A stretch of 64,000 nucleotides of DNA. It comes from Vampirovibrio sp041737375. GTDB lineage: Bacteria > Cyanobacteriota > Vampirovibrionia > Vampirovibrionales > Vampirovibrionaceae. The DNA lies in assembly GCF_041737375.1 (NCBI RefSeq), contig NZ_JBGSRV010000003.1:1-64000 (forward strand), in the 5' to 3' direction. How positions within the stretch are numbered: the stretch's first letter is position 1; each line of letters begins with the position of its first letter. Shown here in pieces: positions 45,821 to 55,397 of this stretch. The position numbers were made by a program, and so were the translations under genes. The notes beneath the pieces are model-generated. The model was not told where the DNA came from. It searched no databases and worked only from the letters and a program-made list of their open reading frames with translations.

Positions 45821-46213
45821 CTAACAAGAAAAACAGGGGGGGCATCCGCTCCAGAATTTTTCCGGGTACAAAAGTTGAGACGGGCGGTGGGTGATGATTA
45901 AAATGGGCTTCAGCAACACCCCGCCTAACAAACGGGCAAAATCTCCAATACAGTGGAAAATAATTTGGGTGTTCAGTGTTTTTAAAAAAGCTTGCTCAAA
46001 CACGTGGTCCTGCAAGCTATCGGCAGTGACCCGAATGCCTACATTTTTAGACAACACCTGCTGCACCTGCCCGGAAGTAGACTGAATCAAACAATGACCC
46101 AGCAACTTGCCCACCAGATTGGAGAAAAGCACACAGCTTAGCACCATCAGATAGGCCAAAGGCAGTAATTCAAGGTGTTGAAAGAGGCTCATGGAATAGG
46201 GGTTAAACTCCAT
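45821..46213 (-). CDS. Unrecognised small protein with N-terminal membrane helix
   Basis: 130 residues; the start is uncertain (ATG 46213 or 46192, neither with a good ribosome site). A hydrophobic helix LLPLAYLMVLSCVLFSNLVG is followed by a region like KNVGIRVTADSLQDHVFEQAFLKT and a Cys-containing tail. No family recognised. It might be a real small membrane protein, but coding support is moderate. Confidence 0.4.
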   Translation of the reverse strand: MEFNPYSMSLFQHLELLPLAYLMVLSCVLFSNLVGKLLGHCLIQSTSGQVQQVLSKNVGIRVTADSLQDHVFEQAFLKTLNTQIIFHCIGDFARLLGGVLLKPILIITHRPSQLLYPEKFWSGCPPCFSC

Positions 46214-46419
46214 TCAAATGCGTTCAGGCCCATTGCAGGAACCATAACGCACTGTCATTTTTAACTACTGCGTTGGTAGATAAAGGGGGTATCGTATCGG
46301 TTTGTAAAAACTTGAGAAAATTTCATCAGATTCTTAACATTTCTTACAAATTAAAGCGGTTGACCTGCGTTAGAAAAAGGGGAAAACGACCCTGGCTTTT
46401 AATAAAGCCCCATAAGACT

Positions 46420-47046
46420 TTAGCGGGATGGCGCAGCTGGGGACGCCGCAGCCGGTTTATCAGCAGCAGGGGGGGGAGTGGCACCAGCAGCCATGGCCGT
46501 TTCTGGGGTAGTGGCTGCCGTGGGCGTGGCTTTTTCTACCGAAAAATAATTGGCCCCAAACTTGCGCTCCAGTATTTGAATTTGCCCTCTGGCCTTGGCC
46601 CCGTAGGGATTGCTGGCATAACCCTGAGCCAGATAATTGAACATTTCAAAGGCGTCGTTATAAGCTTCCCGATCGGTAAACAAGGTACCGGCCTGATAAA
46701 CGGGCTTGGCCAGCAAGCCGTTTTGAGGATACGCTTCCATCAAATCAAGCAATTGGTACTTCAGCTCCACCAGTTGGCCCGCCTCGGCCGGGGAAAGCAA
46801 CCCTCGGCCCTGAACACGCATTAACAGTTTGGTTAATTGCAAACTAATAGGGTCCAGCCCTTTTTTAATAGCCGCTTCAGAGGCTTTGGCCTTGGCATCG
46901 GCTTCGGCAGCGGCCTGAGCCACGGGATCCACTTTTTCAGTTTTCTTTTTGGCCTCGGCGGTTAAATCACGGGCGCCCCCCAAACTCACGCACAACAGGA
47001 GCAGCATCAGGGCGCATTTCTGCTTCAGGGTCAGCAAGGATTTCAT
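46420..47046 (-). CDS. Unrecognised exported protein with TPR-like helices
   Basis: 208 residues from ATG 47046, which has GGAGGAG eight bases upstream. Signal peptide: KQKCALMLLLLCVSLGGA. A Lys/Ala-rich linker (about 30-65) leads to helices resembling a TPR/SEL-type pair (QLVELKYQLLDLMEAYPQNG, EAYNDAFEMFNYLAQGYASNP). The end is Ala/Pro/Thr-rich. Likely periplasmic; function unknown. Confidence 0.75.
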   Translation of the reverse strand: MKSLLTLKQKCALMLLLLCVSLGGARDLTAEAKKKTEKVDPVAQAAAEADAKAKASEAAIKKGLDPISLQLTKLLMRVQGRGLLSPAEAGQLVELKYQLLDLMEAYPQNGLLAKPVYQAGTLFTDREAYNDAFEMFNYLAQGYASNPYGAKARGQIQILERKFGANYFSVEKATPTAATTPETAMAAGATPPPAADKPAAASPAAPSR

Positions 47047-47183
47047 GAACAAACTCCTCCGGCTCGCCGAACAAAGTAGGCGTTTTGGAACTCTATCTCC
47101 TATATCGGAAGGAGATAGCAATACTTGATAGCAATGCTTCTACTGCGTTTGGAGGAGATTTTGATCCAGCCATTTGAGATCAC

Positions 47184-47216
47184 CAAAAAACGGGGCCCAA
47201 AAATAAAGGCCCCGTC
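47184..47216 (-). terminator. Intrinsic terminator, minus strand
   Basis: ACGGGGCC/GGCCCCGT stem with a TTTTTT run on the minus strand. It probably ends the FlgM-like transcript. A second hairpin, GAGATCCC/GGGATCTC near 47271-47287, lies between it and that gene. Confidence 0.85.
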
Positions 47217-47321
47217 CGGCTTTACCGGTTGAGGCCTATTGGCAATCCACAGGAGTTATTTGAGGGTTAGAGATCCCAGGGATCTCAAATCGATAAAAAG
47301 GCTTTCAATATCAGCGCCTGC

Positions 47322-47690
47322 TTAACGCAAAAAGGCGCTGTTGGGAGAATTCAAAAGACTCTGGGCCAGGTCATCCGTATTGATGGAGCGCAAATACTCG
47401 TTAATGCGGCCACTATCCAGCATATTTTTAATGTTGGCTACTTTTTCAGAATCAAAGGGGGTTTTAATCCGCTGAGCCAAGCGGCTAAAACGCATTACTT
47501 CCTTATCTTTCTGGTAGGCGGTTTTGGCTTCATCCGAAATGGTAGCCTCATCCAGCAACTTGAGGACCCCTGCGCTTTTGTTCTCGCTGGCGGATTCCAC
47601 ATTGGTTTTTTCCACGGATTGCTGGCGATCCACGTTCAGCAGAGCGCTGTCCTGAATAGAATTGGAATTCCCTGAAATGCTGTCGACCAT
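47322..47690 (-). CDS. flgM: FlgM-like anti-sigma-28 factor
   Basis: 122 residues from ATG 47690 (GAGGG four to five bases upstream); ATG 47726 adds 12. The C-terminal half matches the FlgM pattern: ISDEAKTAYQ (the S-x-E-A-K element), then DSEKVANIKNMLDSGRINEY and a terminal INTDDLAQSLL. FlgM binds FliA (sigma-28) until the flagellar hook is built. The N-terminal half is Ser/Asn-rich and disordered, as in FlgM. No other clear flagellar gene is in the window, so the call rests on the C-terminal motif. Confidence 0.7.
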   Translation of the reverse strand: MVDSISGNSNSIQDSALLNVDRQQSVEKTNVESASENKSAGVLKLLDEATISDEAKTAYQKDKEVMRFSRLAQRIKTPFDSEKVANIKNMLDSGRINEYLRSINTDDLAQSLLNSPNSAFLR

Positions 47691-48220
47691 AACGCCCTCG
47701 CTTATTCCTGTGTGTCGCGTATCCATTCAACCCGTTACCGGCAGAGACGCTTGATTGCTTTACAAGTTCAGTATGACAAACCGGAATGGGCTTGGCATTG
47801 ATCCGGGGATCAATGCCGCCCCGGCCCAAAGGTGGATCTTTGCCATTGGATTTTCAGAAACAGCTCATCCTGAGAGCGTATCTCATGGCTGTGTTTCGAT
47901 GGATTTTCATCCTGCATACCGGAAAGTATTAATGCCAGCCGTGCCTTTCCAGCCATCCATCAACTAAAGGATAGCTGGCTAAGCCCCCTTTGCTCCATTG
48001 TCCGGTGGATGAGAGTCCACCGCCAAAAGAGACATACTACCGATAGAATCCACATAAACCACCTCGTTTATTCCCCTGAAAGGCTCAAGCCATAGGCTTC
48101 GGGTCTTTTTCCCTTTGGGGCGGGTTTTACACCACTCGCCAGTCATGGCCCGCCCTTGAGTGCGTTGCGCATGCCTGTTATGGTAGGCATGTTTTAGCCA
48201 TACCCCACCTGAGGTTTATC
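47691..48220 (+). other. Long non-coding stretch with three hairpins ahead of the 48221 gene
   Basis: No convincing gene. On the plus strand three hairpins occur in series: CGGTGGA/TCCACCG with loop TGAGAG (48003-48022); GGGCGGG/CCCGCCC with a 24-base loop (48118-48155); and CATGCCT/AGGCATG followed by TTTT (48170-48195). The last is terminator-like and ends 26 bases before the ATG at 48221. A structured leader or attenuator, or a small RNA ending there, is possible. No riboswitch class is recognised. Confidence 0.35.
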
Positions 48221-48772
48221 ATGCGCATTCCCCACACCCCCGCTCAACCCGCCTTTTCGGTACGCAAGGCAGCTACGCCGGTTCGCTTTGCCGCCAATAG
48301 CGAGCAAACAGAAATACAACCTTGTGAACCAGACAGCCCTTCGGCCAGCAGCTTTGGGGGCTTTGAAACCATCGATGACCCTACAAGCAAACCCAAGGGT
48401 GGTGCTAAAGACGGAAAAGATGGATGGGAAGGCAATTCCTTTTTAATGCAGCTGGCAACGGACAACCGGCTGGAAACCGCCGATTCCGCAGAGTTCGCAG
48501 ATTCCGCTGAATTGATTGAAACGCCCCAACGCACCGATTATGTGAGCTGGCATCAACAACAGCAACAAAAAAAGCTGGAAGCCATTGGTCGGCGGTTTTC
48601 AACGCCGGGTCGTGCCTTAACCTCGCTGGAAAATAACAGCAAATCCATCTCCCGCAAACTAATGAGTCAAACCAAAGAATTGGCAAACACCACCAGCAAA
48701 GCCTTTTGCCGCAACGCCGCCCATTACTTCCGAAAAGCCGCCCAAACCCTGGAAAAATGGCAAGACGCGTAA
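48221..48772 (+). CDS. Unrecognised protein with FG-type N-terminal tag
   Basis: 183 residues. It starts with a disordered Pro/Ala-rich segment containing ATPVRFAAN at 18-26, like the leaders of the glucan-cluster proteins. A Gly/Lys/Asp-rich linker and an acidic stretch (TADSAEFADSAELIET) follow, then a basic, helical C-terminus (about 105-183) with a QQQQQKK run. No family recognised. Gap before it is structured; no terminator seen right after it. Confidence 0.6.
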   Translation: MRIPHTPAQPAFSVRKAATPVRFAANSEQTEIQPCEPDSPSASSFGGFETIDDPTSKPKGGAKDGKDGWEGNSFLMQLATDNRLETADSAEFADSAELIETPQRTDYVSWHQQQQQKKLEAIGRRFSTPGRALTSLENNSKSISRKLMSQTKELANTTSKAFCRNAAHYFRKAAQTLEKWQDA

Positions 48773-48844
48773 AATGAACGAAACAAAATCATGAGGCCTA
48801 GTGTTGGGCCTCATGATTTTTACTATTAAATGATGGCCCGCTGG

Positions 48845-49336
48845 CTAAGCGTTGCGATCAAAGCGAGGGTCTTTGCTCACGGTTTCAACAAAAGCATGGT
48901 GATTGCGAATCAGGCCGGTCAGATTGTAATGAGCGCCAGCCAAGGCTTCACTGGCTTGATTTAAACTGGCCATGATAGAAGCCGCACCTTGGGGATCGAT
49001 TTCAGTGGAACGTATTTGGGTCAGCAGGGATCGCTGCATCAAAGACCCTGCATACATGGCTTCTCCCAGTGTATTGGTGTAGTTCATAGAGCCTTTTCGA
49101 TAGTTATCCACATTAGTGAGCGTGTTTTGGTAAGCCGGTTCGCTTAATTTACCCACAATGGGTTTATTGGAGCGGCTAGTGGACAATTTAGCGGGGGAAT
49201 GAGCGGGCCTGAAAAAATCGCGCACAGGATGTTCCTGTAACGGCTTGGGGGAAGCTTGAGCAGAAACCAGAGAGGGAAGAAAATCCTGCGCATGGTTTCC
49301 ACCAAATCGAGGCGAACCGTTGAAAGCAATCATCAT
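48845..49336 (-). CDS. Unrecognised protein with FG-type N-terminal tag
   Basis: 163 residues; AAAGG about seven bases before the start. The N-terminus has GSPRFGGNHA at 7-16, matching the tag seen in other genes here. Residues 60-163 are helical with Asn/Ser/Ala (for example YTNTLGEAMYAGSLMQRSLL and SIMASLNQASEALAGAHYNL). No membrane segment, no known family. Convergent with the 48221 gene, which also carries the tag. Confidence 0.65.
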   Translation of the reverse strand: MMIAFNGSPRFGGNHAQDFLPSLVSAQASPKPLQEHPVRDFFRPAHSPAKLSTSRSNKPIVGKLSEPAYQNTLTNVDNYRKGSMNYTNTLGEAMYAGSLMQRSLLTQIRSTEIDPQGAASIMASLNQASEALAGAHYNLTGLIRNHHAFVETVSKDPRFDRNA

Positions 49337-49593
49337 AAAAAAACCTTTTACTTATTACTAAAGAAGAAAATAATCTCGTTCAATGCCTACTGGTAAGCGC
49401 ACAGCCCAGCTTGCGCTATGCCAATTGCAAGCGAAGGTAAACCCTAATAGCAATCCTAATGTTGATCCAAACAGCAGGCCGGTTTCAACTCAAAATAAGC
49501 CACAATAAAAACAGCCTCAGATTAAACATCCAAAGGCTGAGACTCTTTTATAGTGCTTAAACTATAGTGTTTGAAAAATATTTGTTTAAAAAG

Positions 49594-49684
49594 TGGCGGA
49601 GCGGGGGAGATTCGAACTCCCGGTTGGGTATAAGCCAACACAGTCTTTCCAGGACTGCACCTTAAACCACTCGGACACCGCTCC
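49594..49684 (-). tRNA. tRNA-Ser(GGA)
   Basis: 91 bases including an encoded CCA. Acceptor stem GGAGCGG/CCGCTCC, discriminator G, D arm with CCGAGTGGTT, anticodon stem CAGTC/GACTG with loop CTGGAAA giving anticodon GGA (Ser, UCC/UCU), a long class II variable arm (TGTTGGC...ACCCAAC), and T arm GGGAGTTCGAATCTCCC. Confidence 0.97.
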
Positions 49685-49894
49685 AATAGAGGGCTTCCCC
49701 TGGGAAGGAGAACAGAATGCCGGTTAAGGCATCCCAAACCTGTGGAAAAAACTATACATCAAAGGCCATTTAAAAGTACACTCCCAATTCGGGAAAAAAA
49801 ACGGCCCCCCAAATCGCCCTGTAAAACCCGTTTCCGAAATCGGCTTTTTTTGGTTATACTCCGGCCATACAAGCCGTTCAAGATATGAGCCAGT

Positions 49895-51973
49895 ATGGGT
49901 ATCCGTCCTCCCATGACTTCCCCACAACAGCAAATGCAAAGCCTCCGGGATCAGATTAACCGGCACAATTACCTGTACCATGTGCTGGATCAACCCGAAA
50001 TTGATGACCCCACCTACGATCGATTGTATCGGGAATTGGTGGCGCTGGAGCAAGCCCACCCCGATTTGATGACCCCGGACAGCCCCACCCAACGGGTTGG
50101 TCATCAGCCCGTCAAGGCCTTTCATAGCGTCACCCACCCGGTTCGACTGTATAGCCTGGACAACGTTTTTGATGAAAACGAGCTGATAGCCTGGGAAAAA
50201 CGCATTGAAAAACTGCTGGGCCGCAATGAAAATTCGGTGGATTATGTGGCCGAACTCAAAATTGATGGTCTGGCGGTAACCCTGCTTTACGAAAACGGCC
50301 AACTGGTGCGAGGCGCCACCCGAGGCAACGGGCTGGTGGGCGAAGACATTACCAGCAACCTGAAAACCATTAAAAGTATTCCCCTTAAAATTCCGGTTTC
50401 CGGCAACCAGCCGGTGCCTGCCCGCATGGAAGTGCGAGGCGAAGTGTTCATGCCCAAGGACGCCTTTCTCAAGCTTAATCAGGAGCGCAGCCTGAAAGGG
50501 GAGGCCGAGTTCGCCAACCCCAGAAACGCCGGAGCAGGCGCCGTGCGGCAACTGGACCCCCGCATTACCGCCAGCCGAAAGCTGGACGCTTATTTTTACG
50601 GGGCCACCATTCTGGAAGACGGGCAAACCCTCAAGCCCAAAACCCACTGGGACAGTTTAAATTACCTGCACGATCTAGGCTTTAAAATCAATCCCGGCAA
50701 ACAGCGCTGTCAGGGCCTGCCCGAGATTATGGCCTTTGTAACGCATTGGGATACCGCACGCAGAGCACTTTCTTTTGCCACCGATGGGGTGGTGATTAAA
50801 GTCAATACCCTCAGCTGGCAGGATGAATTGGGCTATACCGCCAAAAGCCCCCGCTGGGCAGTGGCCTATAAGTATGTGCCTGAGGTGTTGGAAACCAAAG
50901 TGATTGAAATTGACTTCAGCGTGGGCCGCACCGGGGTTATTACTCCCGTGGCCATTATGGAGCCTGTTTTTATCTCTGGCTCCACCGTGCAACGGGCCAC
51001 CCTGCACAACTTTGAAGAACTGGCCAAAAAAGATGTGCGCCCCGGCGATACCGTAAAGGTGCAAAAAGCGGCGGAAATCATCCCGGAAGTCATTGAGGTG
51101 TTACTCAGCCAGCGCCCCGCCAGTGCGGATCAGCCGGTTCTGCCCCCCACCCAATGCCCGGTTTGTGAGGCTCCGGTGGTTCAAGTTCCGGGCGAAGTGG
51201 CCCTGCGCTGTGGGAACCCGGAAAACTGTCCGGCCCAAGTGCTGCGCCGATTAGAACATTGGGTGAGCAAAGGCGCTTTGGACATAGATGGCGTTGGCCC
51301 CGCCTTGCTGGAGCAACTGGTCAACAAGGGACTGGTAGAGTCTCCAGCCCATCTCTATCGCTTGCAGGTGGAAGATTTCCTGACCTTAGAGCGCATGGCC
51401 CTCAAGTCGGCCCAAAAAGCCCATCTGGCTATCCAGCAAAGCAAAACCCAGCCCTTGTCCCGCCTCATCAACGCCTTGGGCATTCGACATGTGGGGCAGG
51501 AAACCGCCATTTTGCTGGCCCAAACCTTTGGCAGCATTCAGGCCCTCAGCGAAGCCTCACTGGACACCCTGACCCCCATTCCCGGCATTGGTGGTAAAGT
51601 GGCCGAAAGCATTGTGGTATTTTTCGCGGACCCCGGCAACCAGCAGCTTTTAACCGATTTACAAGCACTGGGCCTAAAACTGGCTGAAGAAACTCAGGGA
51701 CCACCCAAAGACGCCTCCCAGCTTATTTTTCTGGATCAAACCTTTGTACTCACCGGCACGTTGCCCACCTTATCCCGGCAGCAGGCCAGTGATTTGATCC
51801 GGGATCACGGGGGCAAAATTTCAGGCTCGGTCAGCAAAAAAACAGATTATGTGCTGGCTGGAGAAGAAGCCGGTTCCAAACTGGCCAAAGCCGAACAACT
51901 TGGTGTTAAAATAATATCCGAACCGGAATTGCTGGCCCTGTTAAGCGCTACAATTGCTGAGCTGCCCGCCTAA
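49895..51973 (+). CDS. ligA: NAD-dependent DNA ligase
   Basis: 692 residues; an inner ATG at 49913 is an equally likely start. Domain order is standard: Ia (NYLYHVLDQPEIDDPTYDRL), adenylation domain with the AMP-accepting Lys at about 122 (ELKIDGLA), OB fold (VGRTGVITPVAIMEP), four-Cys zinc finger (CPVCEAP ... CGNPENC), helix-hairpin-helix repeats (TPIPGIGGKVAESI) and a C-terminal BRCT (TFVLTGTLPTLSRQQASDLI). Seals nicks in replication and repair. No clear ribosome site. Confidence 0.97.
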   Translation: MGIRPPMTSPQQQMQSLRDQINRHNYLYHVLDQPEIDDPTYDRLYRELVALEQAHPDLMTPDSPTQRVGHQPVKAFHSVTHPVRLYSLDNVFDENELIAWEKRIEKLLGRNENSVDYVAELKIDGLAVTLLYENGQLVRGATRGNGLVGEDITSNLKTIKSIPLKIPVSGNQPVPARMEVRGEVFMPKDAFLKLNQERSLKGEAEFANPRNAGAGAVRQLDPRITASRKLDAYFYGATILEDGQTLKPKTHWDSLNYLHDLGFKINPGKQRCQGLPEIMAFVTHWDTARRALSFATDGVVIKVNTLSWQDELGYTAKSPRWAVAYKYVPEVLETKVIEIDFSVGRTGVITPVAIMEPVFISGSTVQRATLHNFEELAKKDVRPGDTVKVQKAAEIIPEVIEVLLSQRPASADQPVLPPTQCPVCEAPVVQVPGEVALRCGNPENCPAQVLRRLEHWVSKGALDIDGVGPALLEQLVNKGLVESPAHLYRLQVEDFLTLERMALKSAQKAHLAIQQSKTQPLSRLINALGIRHVGQETAILLAQTFGSIQALSEASLDTLTPIPGIGGKVAESIVVFFADPGNQQLLTDLQALGLKLAEETQGPPKDASQLIFLDQTFVLTGTLPTLSRQQASDLIRDHGGKISGSVSKKTDYVLAGEEAGSKLAKAEQLGVKIISEPELLALLSATIAELPA

Positions 51974-52138
51974 ACAGCAAGGCCCCAGCCGTTTTAAATG
52001 GCATTCAACCAACCCCACGAACGTATACTCCCCCAACCGGCGCTTTGCCACTCAATCAGCCCAATCCGTCCAAGCAAGTCTCACCCTACAAAGGGCCTAC
52101 CCCTTCATGAGACAGGAAATGTGGAGATCACTCTAACC

Positions 52139-52492
52139 ATGCATGTATTCCATATCCGAAGCCTTTCCAGCATTTTGCTGTTTCTACTGGCCATGATGGG
52201 CGCCGTTTTACTGTTGCTGGTTTTGCCTGCCGCTTTTATGATGGTGGTGTGGAACGCTTTGGTTTTTGAAGGGTTTAAAGGGCCTGAAATCAATCTTTAT
52301 CAAGGGTTTCTGTTATGGGGAATGGTGCTGGTGGCCTTAAAACTGATTTTAAAGCCCGAAATCCAGCTAGAGTTCATCAAAGCATCGGGTAAAGATAAAA
52401 AGAAAGACCCTTCCTCCCGCAACCCGGACGGCGACGCCACCCACGAAACCAAGGCCACTCCGCCGGAAAAATCAGAAACCGAAAACAAGTAA
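52139..52492 (+). CDS. Small two-helix membrane protein
   Basis: 117 residues from ATG 52139; the longer frame from 51998 has no support. A first membrane helix (ILLFLLAMMGAVLLLLVLPAAF) is followed by VVWNALVFEGFKGPEINLYQGFLLWG and a second helix. The W-N-x(6-8)-G-x-P-x-I-x-[FLY]-x-Q-[AG] pattern occurs in many small bacterial membrane proteins of unknown role. The C-terminus is a charged, disordered tail (KASGKDKKKDPSSRN). Possible ribosome site GGAG about 14 bases upstream. Confidence 0.65.
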   Translation: MHVFHIRSLSSILLFLLAMMGAVLLLLVLPAAFMMVVWNALVFEGFKGPEINLYQGFLLWGMVLVALKLILKPEIQLEFIKASGKDKKKDPSSRNPDGDATHETKATPPEKSETENK

Positions 52493-52719
52493 AACCGAAC
52501 GTTTGCTGATTTGAGGGTTGCCGGGGCTTTGCTAACCTGTTTGTTAAGCGCACCGGCTTTGATTTTTTAAGTTTTTAACGTGTTTTGAGCTGCTACAAAT
52601 ACCATACTTGGGCGCAGGCATTACAATAATGAAAAGTCCGGGTGGTTCGCCGCCCACCAGCGCTGCCCGTTCCACGCTGAATCCACCCACTGTTTTTTTC
52701 AACGCACAGGAGATTCTCA

Positions 52720-55368
52720 TTGGCTAATATCTGGCAATTCAGAGGGCAAAGTGCCTCAAAAGGTTCCCCTTTCCCCAAAGAGGTGCTGGATACCGTAGAG
52801 GGTTCTCCTTTACTGGCCCGCTTGCTGGCCAATCGTGGCATTACAGAGCCTTCTGAAATCAACGCCTTTTTGAATTTAGAGGACTACAAACCCGGCAGCG
52901 GTTGGGCCTTGCCGGATATGGACAAAGGCGTTGCGCGCATTTTAAAAGCCATTGAAAGCAACGAGGCCATCCTGATTTACGGAGACTTTGACGTAGACGG
53001 GATTACCGGCACCTCGGTGCTGTATGAAACTCTGAAAAAGCACCTGAAAGCCAACGTCAGCTTTTACATTCCCGATCGGGCCACAGAAGGCCACGGACTG
53101 AATACCGCGGCGCTGGTGCGCTTGACCAGCTCCCGCAAAGTGAAACTGGTCATCACCACCGACACTGGCATTACCAACTTTTCGGAAGTCAGCCTGTTGA
53201 ACGGGCTGGGGGTGGACACCGTGATTACCGATCACCACGCCTTGCCCGAAAATTTACCGCCCGCAGTGGCCAACATCAACTCCCAGCGCCTATTCACCGC
53301 AGCCGATCCCAAGCACCCCATGGGCCACCTGTGCGGAGCCGGTGTGGCTTACAAGTTGTGCGAACTATTGCTGGAAAAACTGCTTCCCCCCGATCAAGCG
53401 GCTTCAGCGGCGGAAAGCCTGCTGGATATCGTGGCCGTTGGCACGGTGGTGGATATGGTGCCTTTGGTTCATGAAAACCGCTGGCTGGTTTACCGGGGTT
53501 TACAGGTCTTGAACCGCCGCAAACGCCCCGGCTTCAACGAACTTTTAGAACAAGCAGGCGCAAAGCCGGATGCCCCCATTACCAGTGAAACCCTTGGCTT
53601 TACCATTGGCCCCCGCCTAAACGCCCTGGGCCGACTAGAGCGGGCCGATCAAGGCGTGGAACTGATTACCTCTGATGACCCGGAACGCATTCGGGTAATT
53701 GCGGCCCATCTGGAGTTTTTAAATCGTAAGCGCCGTGAGCTGTGCGATCAAACCCATCTGGACGCCGAGGCCCACCTGCAAAAAACGGGCGGACTGGCCG
53801 ATAAACGGGCCATTGTTCTGGCCAGCCCCAGCTGGAATCCGGGGATTATTGGCATCGTGGCCTCCCGGCTGATTGAAAAGTACCATGTGCCGGTATTTAT
53901 GATGGTGGTGGATGAGAACAAGGCCGAAGTGCGCTGCTCAGCACGCTCCATTCCGGGTTTTCACCTGCACGATGAACTGTTGGCGCTGGAGCATTACTTT
54001 TTAGGCTTTGGCGGACACGCGGGCGCCGGGGGCTTTGCCCTGAAGCTGGATCGGTTGGAATCCTTCAAGCGGGATTTACACCAGATTTGCAATCAGAAAA
54101 TAACGGATGAGCAAATGCGCCCCATTGTAGAGGTTGACGCCAAGCTGGAATGGAGCCAGGTCAACCCCCGTCTGCTAACCCTCATTGATAAGCTGGCCCC
54201 CTTTGGCATGCAAAATCCCTCCCCCAAATTTGTGCTGGAAAACGTAACCGTAGCCGCCCAACGCTTTCTGGGTGAAGATGAGCGACACATCAAACTGGTG
54301 CTGGCCAATATCAAGGGCGGCAAAGGAGAGGCCAACACCCCGCTGGAGGGCATTATCTGGAACTTTGGGCGCAAAGAGCGCTTTGATGCCCGCTCTCCTT
54401 ATAGCTTTGTAGTGGTTCCCGGCCTGAATACCTTTAACGGGGCCTCTAAAGTGCAGTTAATTATTGAGGACTACAACACCCCTCAGGGCGCTAAACTGGC
54501 CACCGAAACCCGTGAAGCCCCTGCCCAAAGCAAACTTCAAAAGCCTACTACTGCCGAAGTCCGCCCCTCGATCATTCAAGCAGAAGCGTCTTCTCCTGAG
54601 GAAGGGCCTTCGGGGCCTCAGTGGATTGATCATCGCAGCCGGGAATCGGTGGATGTGTTTATCAGCCAGTTGATGCTGCCCTTGCAGGATCAACGCAGCG
54701 TGATTATTTATCACGAAGGCAAAAAGCCGGATATTCCTTTTCTGGATGAAGGCTTGCTTAAAAACCGCACTCAGCTTGCCCCCGCTCAGGAGCTGATTTT
54801 GTGGGATTTGCCCCCTTCCGCGGAAGGGTTGCAAAGCCTGCTGAAACAAGTTCAGCCCGAAGTGATTCATTTGGTGGGCGGTAAATATCAGGCGGTTCCC
54901 GTTTTTGCTTCCGAGCAGAATTATTTGAAGCTGATTGTGCAGATTTTACGCCGTGGCCCGGAAACCCAGACCCTGGAGGTTCCGACCTTCGCCGCTCAGC
55001 TAGCCACCACCGAAACCGTGGTTACCCACGGGTTGATGCTGCTGGAAAAGCTGACCATGCTGGAAAGCAGTCTGGCCGAAGCGGGGAATCTGGAAAAACT
55101 TCAGGTTAAACTGCTGCCCCAAAACGCCAGCAATCAGGAAGATATTACCCGACGGCTGGAATACGCCTTTTTTCAGCAGGCGTTGAAAGAAGTCGGGAAA
55201 TTCCGCTCCTGGCTGTTAAAAACCTCCATTGTCGAGATCAAGTCCACATTCAATGCCTCCATGTTGAGCGAGTTTGTGTTAAATTCATCAACGGTCGTTA
55301 CGACCCCGGACGTCTCTATGGAGAACCGGCCTCAGTCGGTCGCACCGGCGCAAGTTATGTCCACTTAA
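52720..55368 (+). CDS. recJ: Single-stranded-DNA exonuclease RecJ, long form
   Basis: 882 residues from TTG 52720, with AGGAG eight bases upstream. E. coli RecJ has 577. The DHH phosphoesterase motifs are YGDFDVDGITG, TTDTGITN and TDHHALPE; DHHA1 has GFGGHAGAGGFAL; the OB domain follows to about residue 590. The last about 290 residues are an extension without a motif I recognise, with a beta/alpha look (IIYHEGKKPDIPFL, VIHLVGGKYQAVPVF) and a helical end, seen also in cyanobacterial RecJ. Degrades ssDNA 5' to 3' in recombination and mismatch repair. Confidence 0.95.
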   Translation: MANIWQFRGQSASKGSPFPKEVLDTVEGSPLLARLLANRGITEPSEINAFLNLEDYKPGSGWALPDMDKGVARILKAIESNEAILIYGDFDVDGITGTSVLYETLKKHLKANVSFYIPDRATEGHGLNTAALVRLTSSRKVKLVITTDTGITNFSEVSLLNGLGVDTVITDHHALPENLPPAVANINSQRLFTAADPKHPMGHLCGAGVAYKLCELLLEKLLPPDQAASAAESLLDIVAVGTVVDMVPLVHENRWLVYRGLQVLNRRKRPGFNELLEQAGAKPDAPITSETLGFTIGPRLNALGRLERADQGVELITSDDPERIRVIAAHLEFLNRKRRELCDQTHLDAEAHLQKTGGLADKRAIVLASPSWNPGIIGIVASRLIEKYHVPVFMMVVDENKAEVRCSARSIPGFHLHDELLALEHYFLGFGGHAGAGGFALKLDRLESFKRDLHQICNQKITDEQMRPIVEVDAKLEWSQVNPRLLTLIDKLAPFGMQNPSPKFVLENVTVAAQRFLGEDERHIKLVLANIKGGKGEANTPLEGIIWNFGRKERFDARSPYSFVVVPGLNTFNGASKVQLIIEDYNTPQGAKLATETREAPAQSKLQKPTTAEVRPSIIQAEASSPEEGPSGPQWIDHRSRESVDVFISQLMLPLQDQRSVIIYHEGKKPDIPFLDEGLLKNRTQLAPAQELILWDLPPSAEGLQSLLKQVQPEVIHLVGGKYQAVPVFASEQNYLKLIVQILRRGPETQTLEVPTFAAQLATTETVVTHGLMLLEKLTMLESSLAEAGNLEKLQVKLLPQNASNQEDITRRLEYAFFQQALKEVGKFRSWLLKTSIVEIKSTFNASMLSEFVLNSSTVVTTPDVSMENRPQSVAPAQVMST

Positions 55369-55397
55369 GTTAATAGAAATACAGGAACCACCCATCC

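Noticed and set aside
47755..47967. 70-codon plus-strand frame
   Set aside because: No ribosome site, poor composition and it lies in a structured non-coding region.
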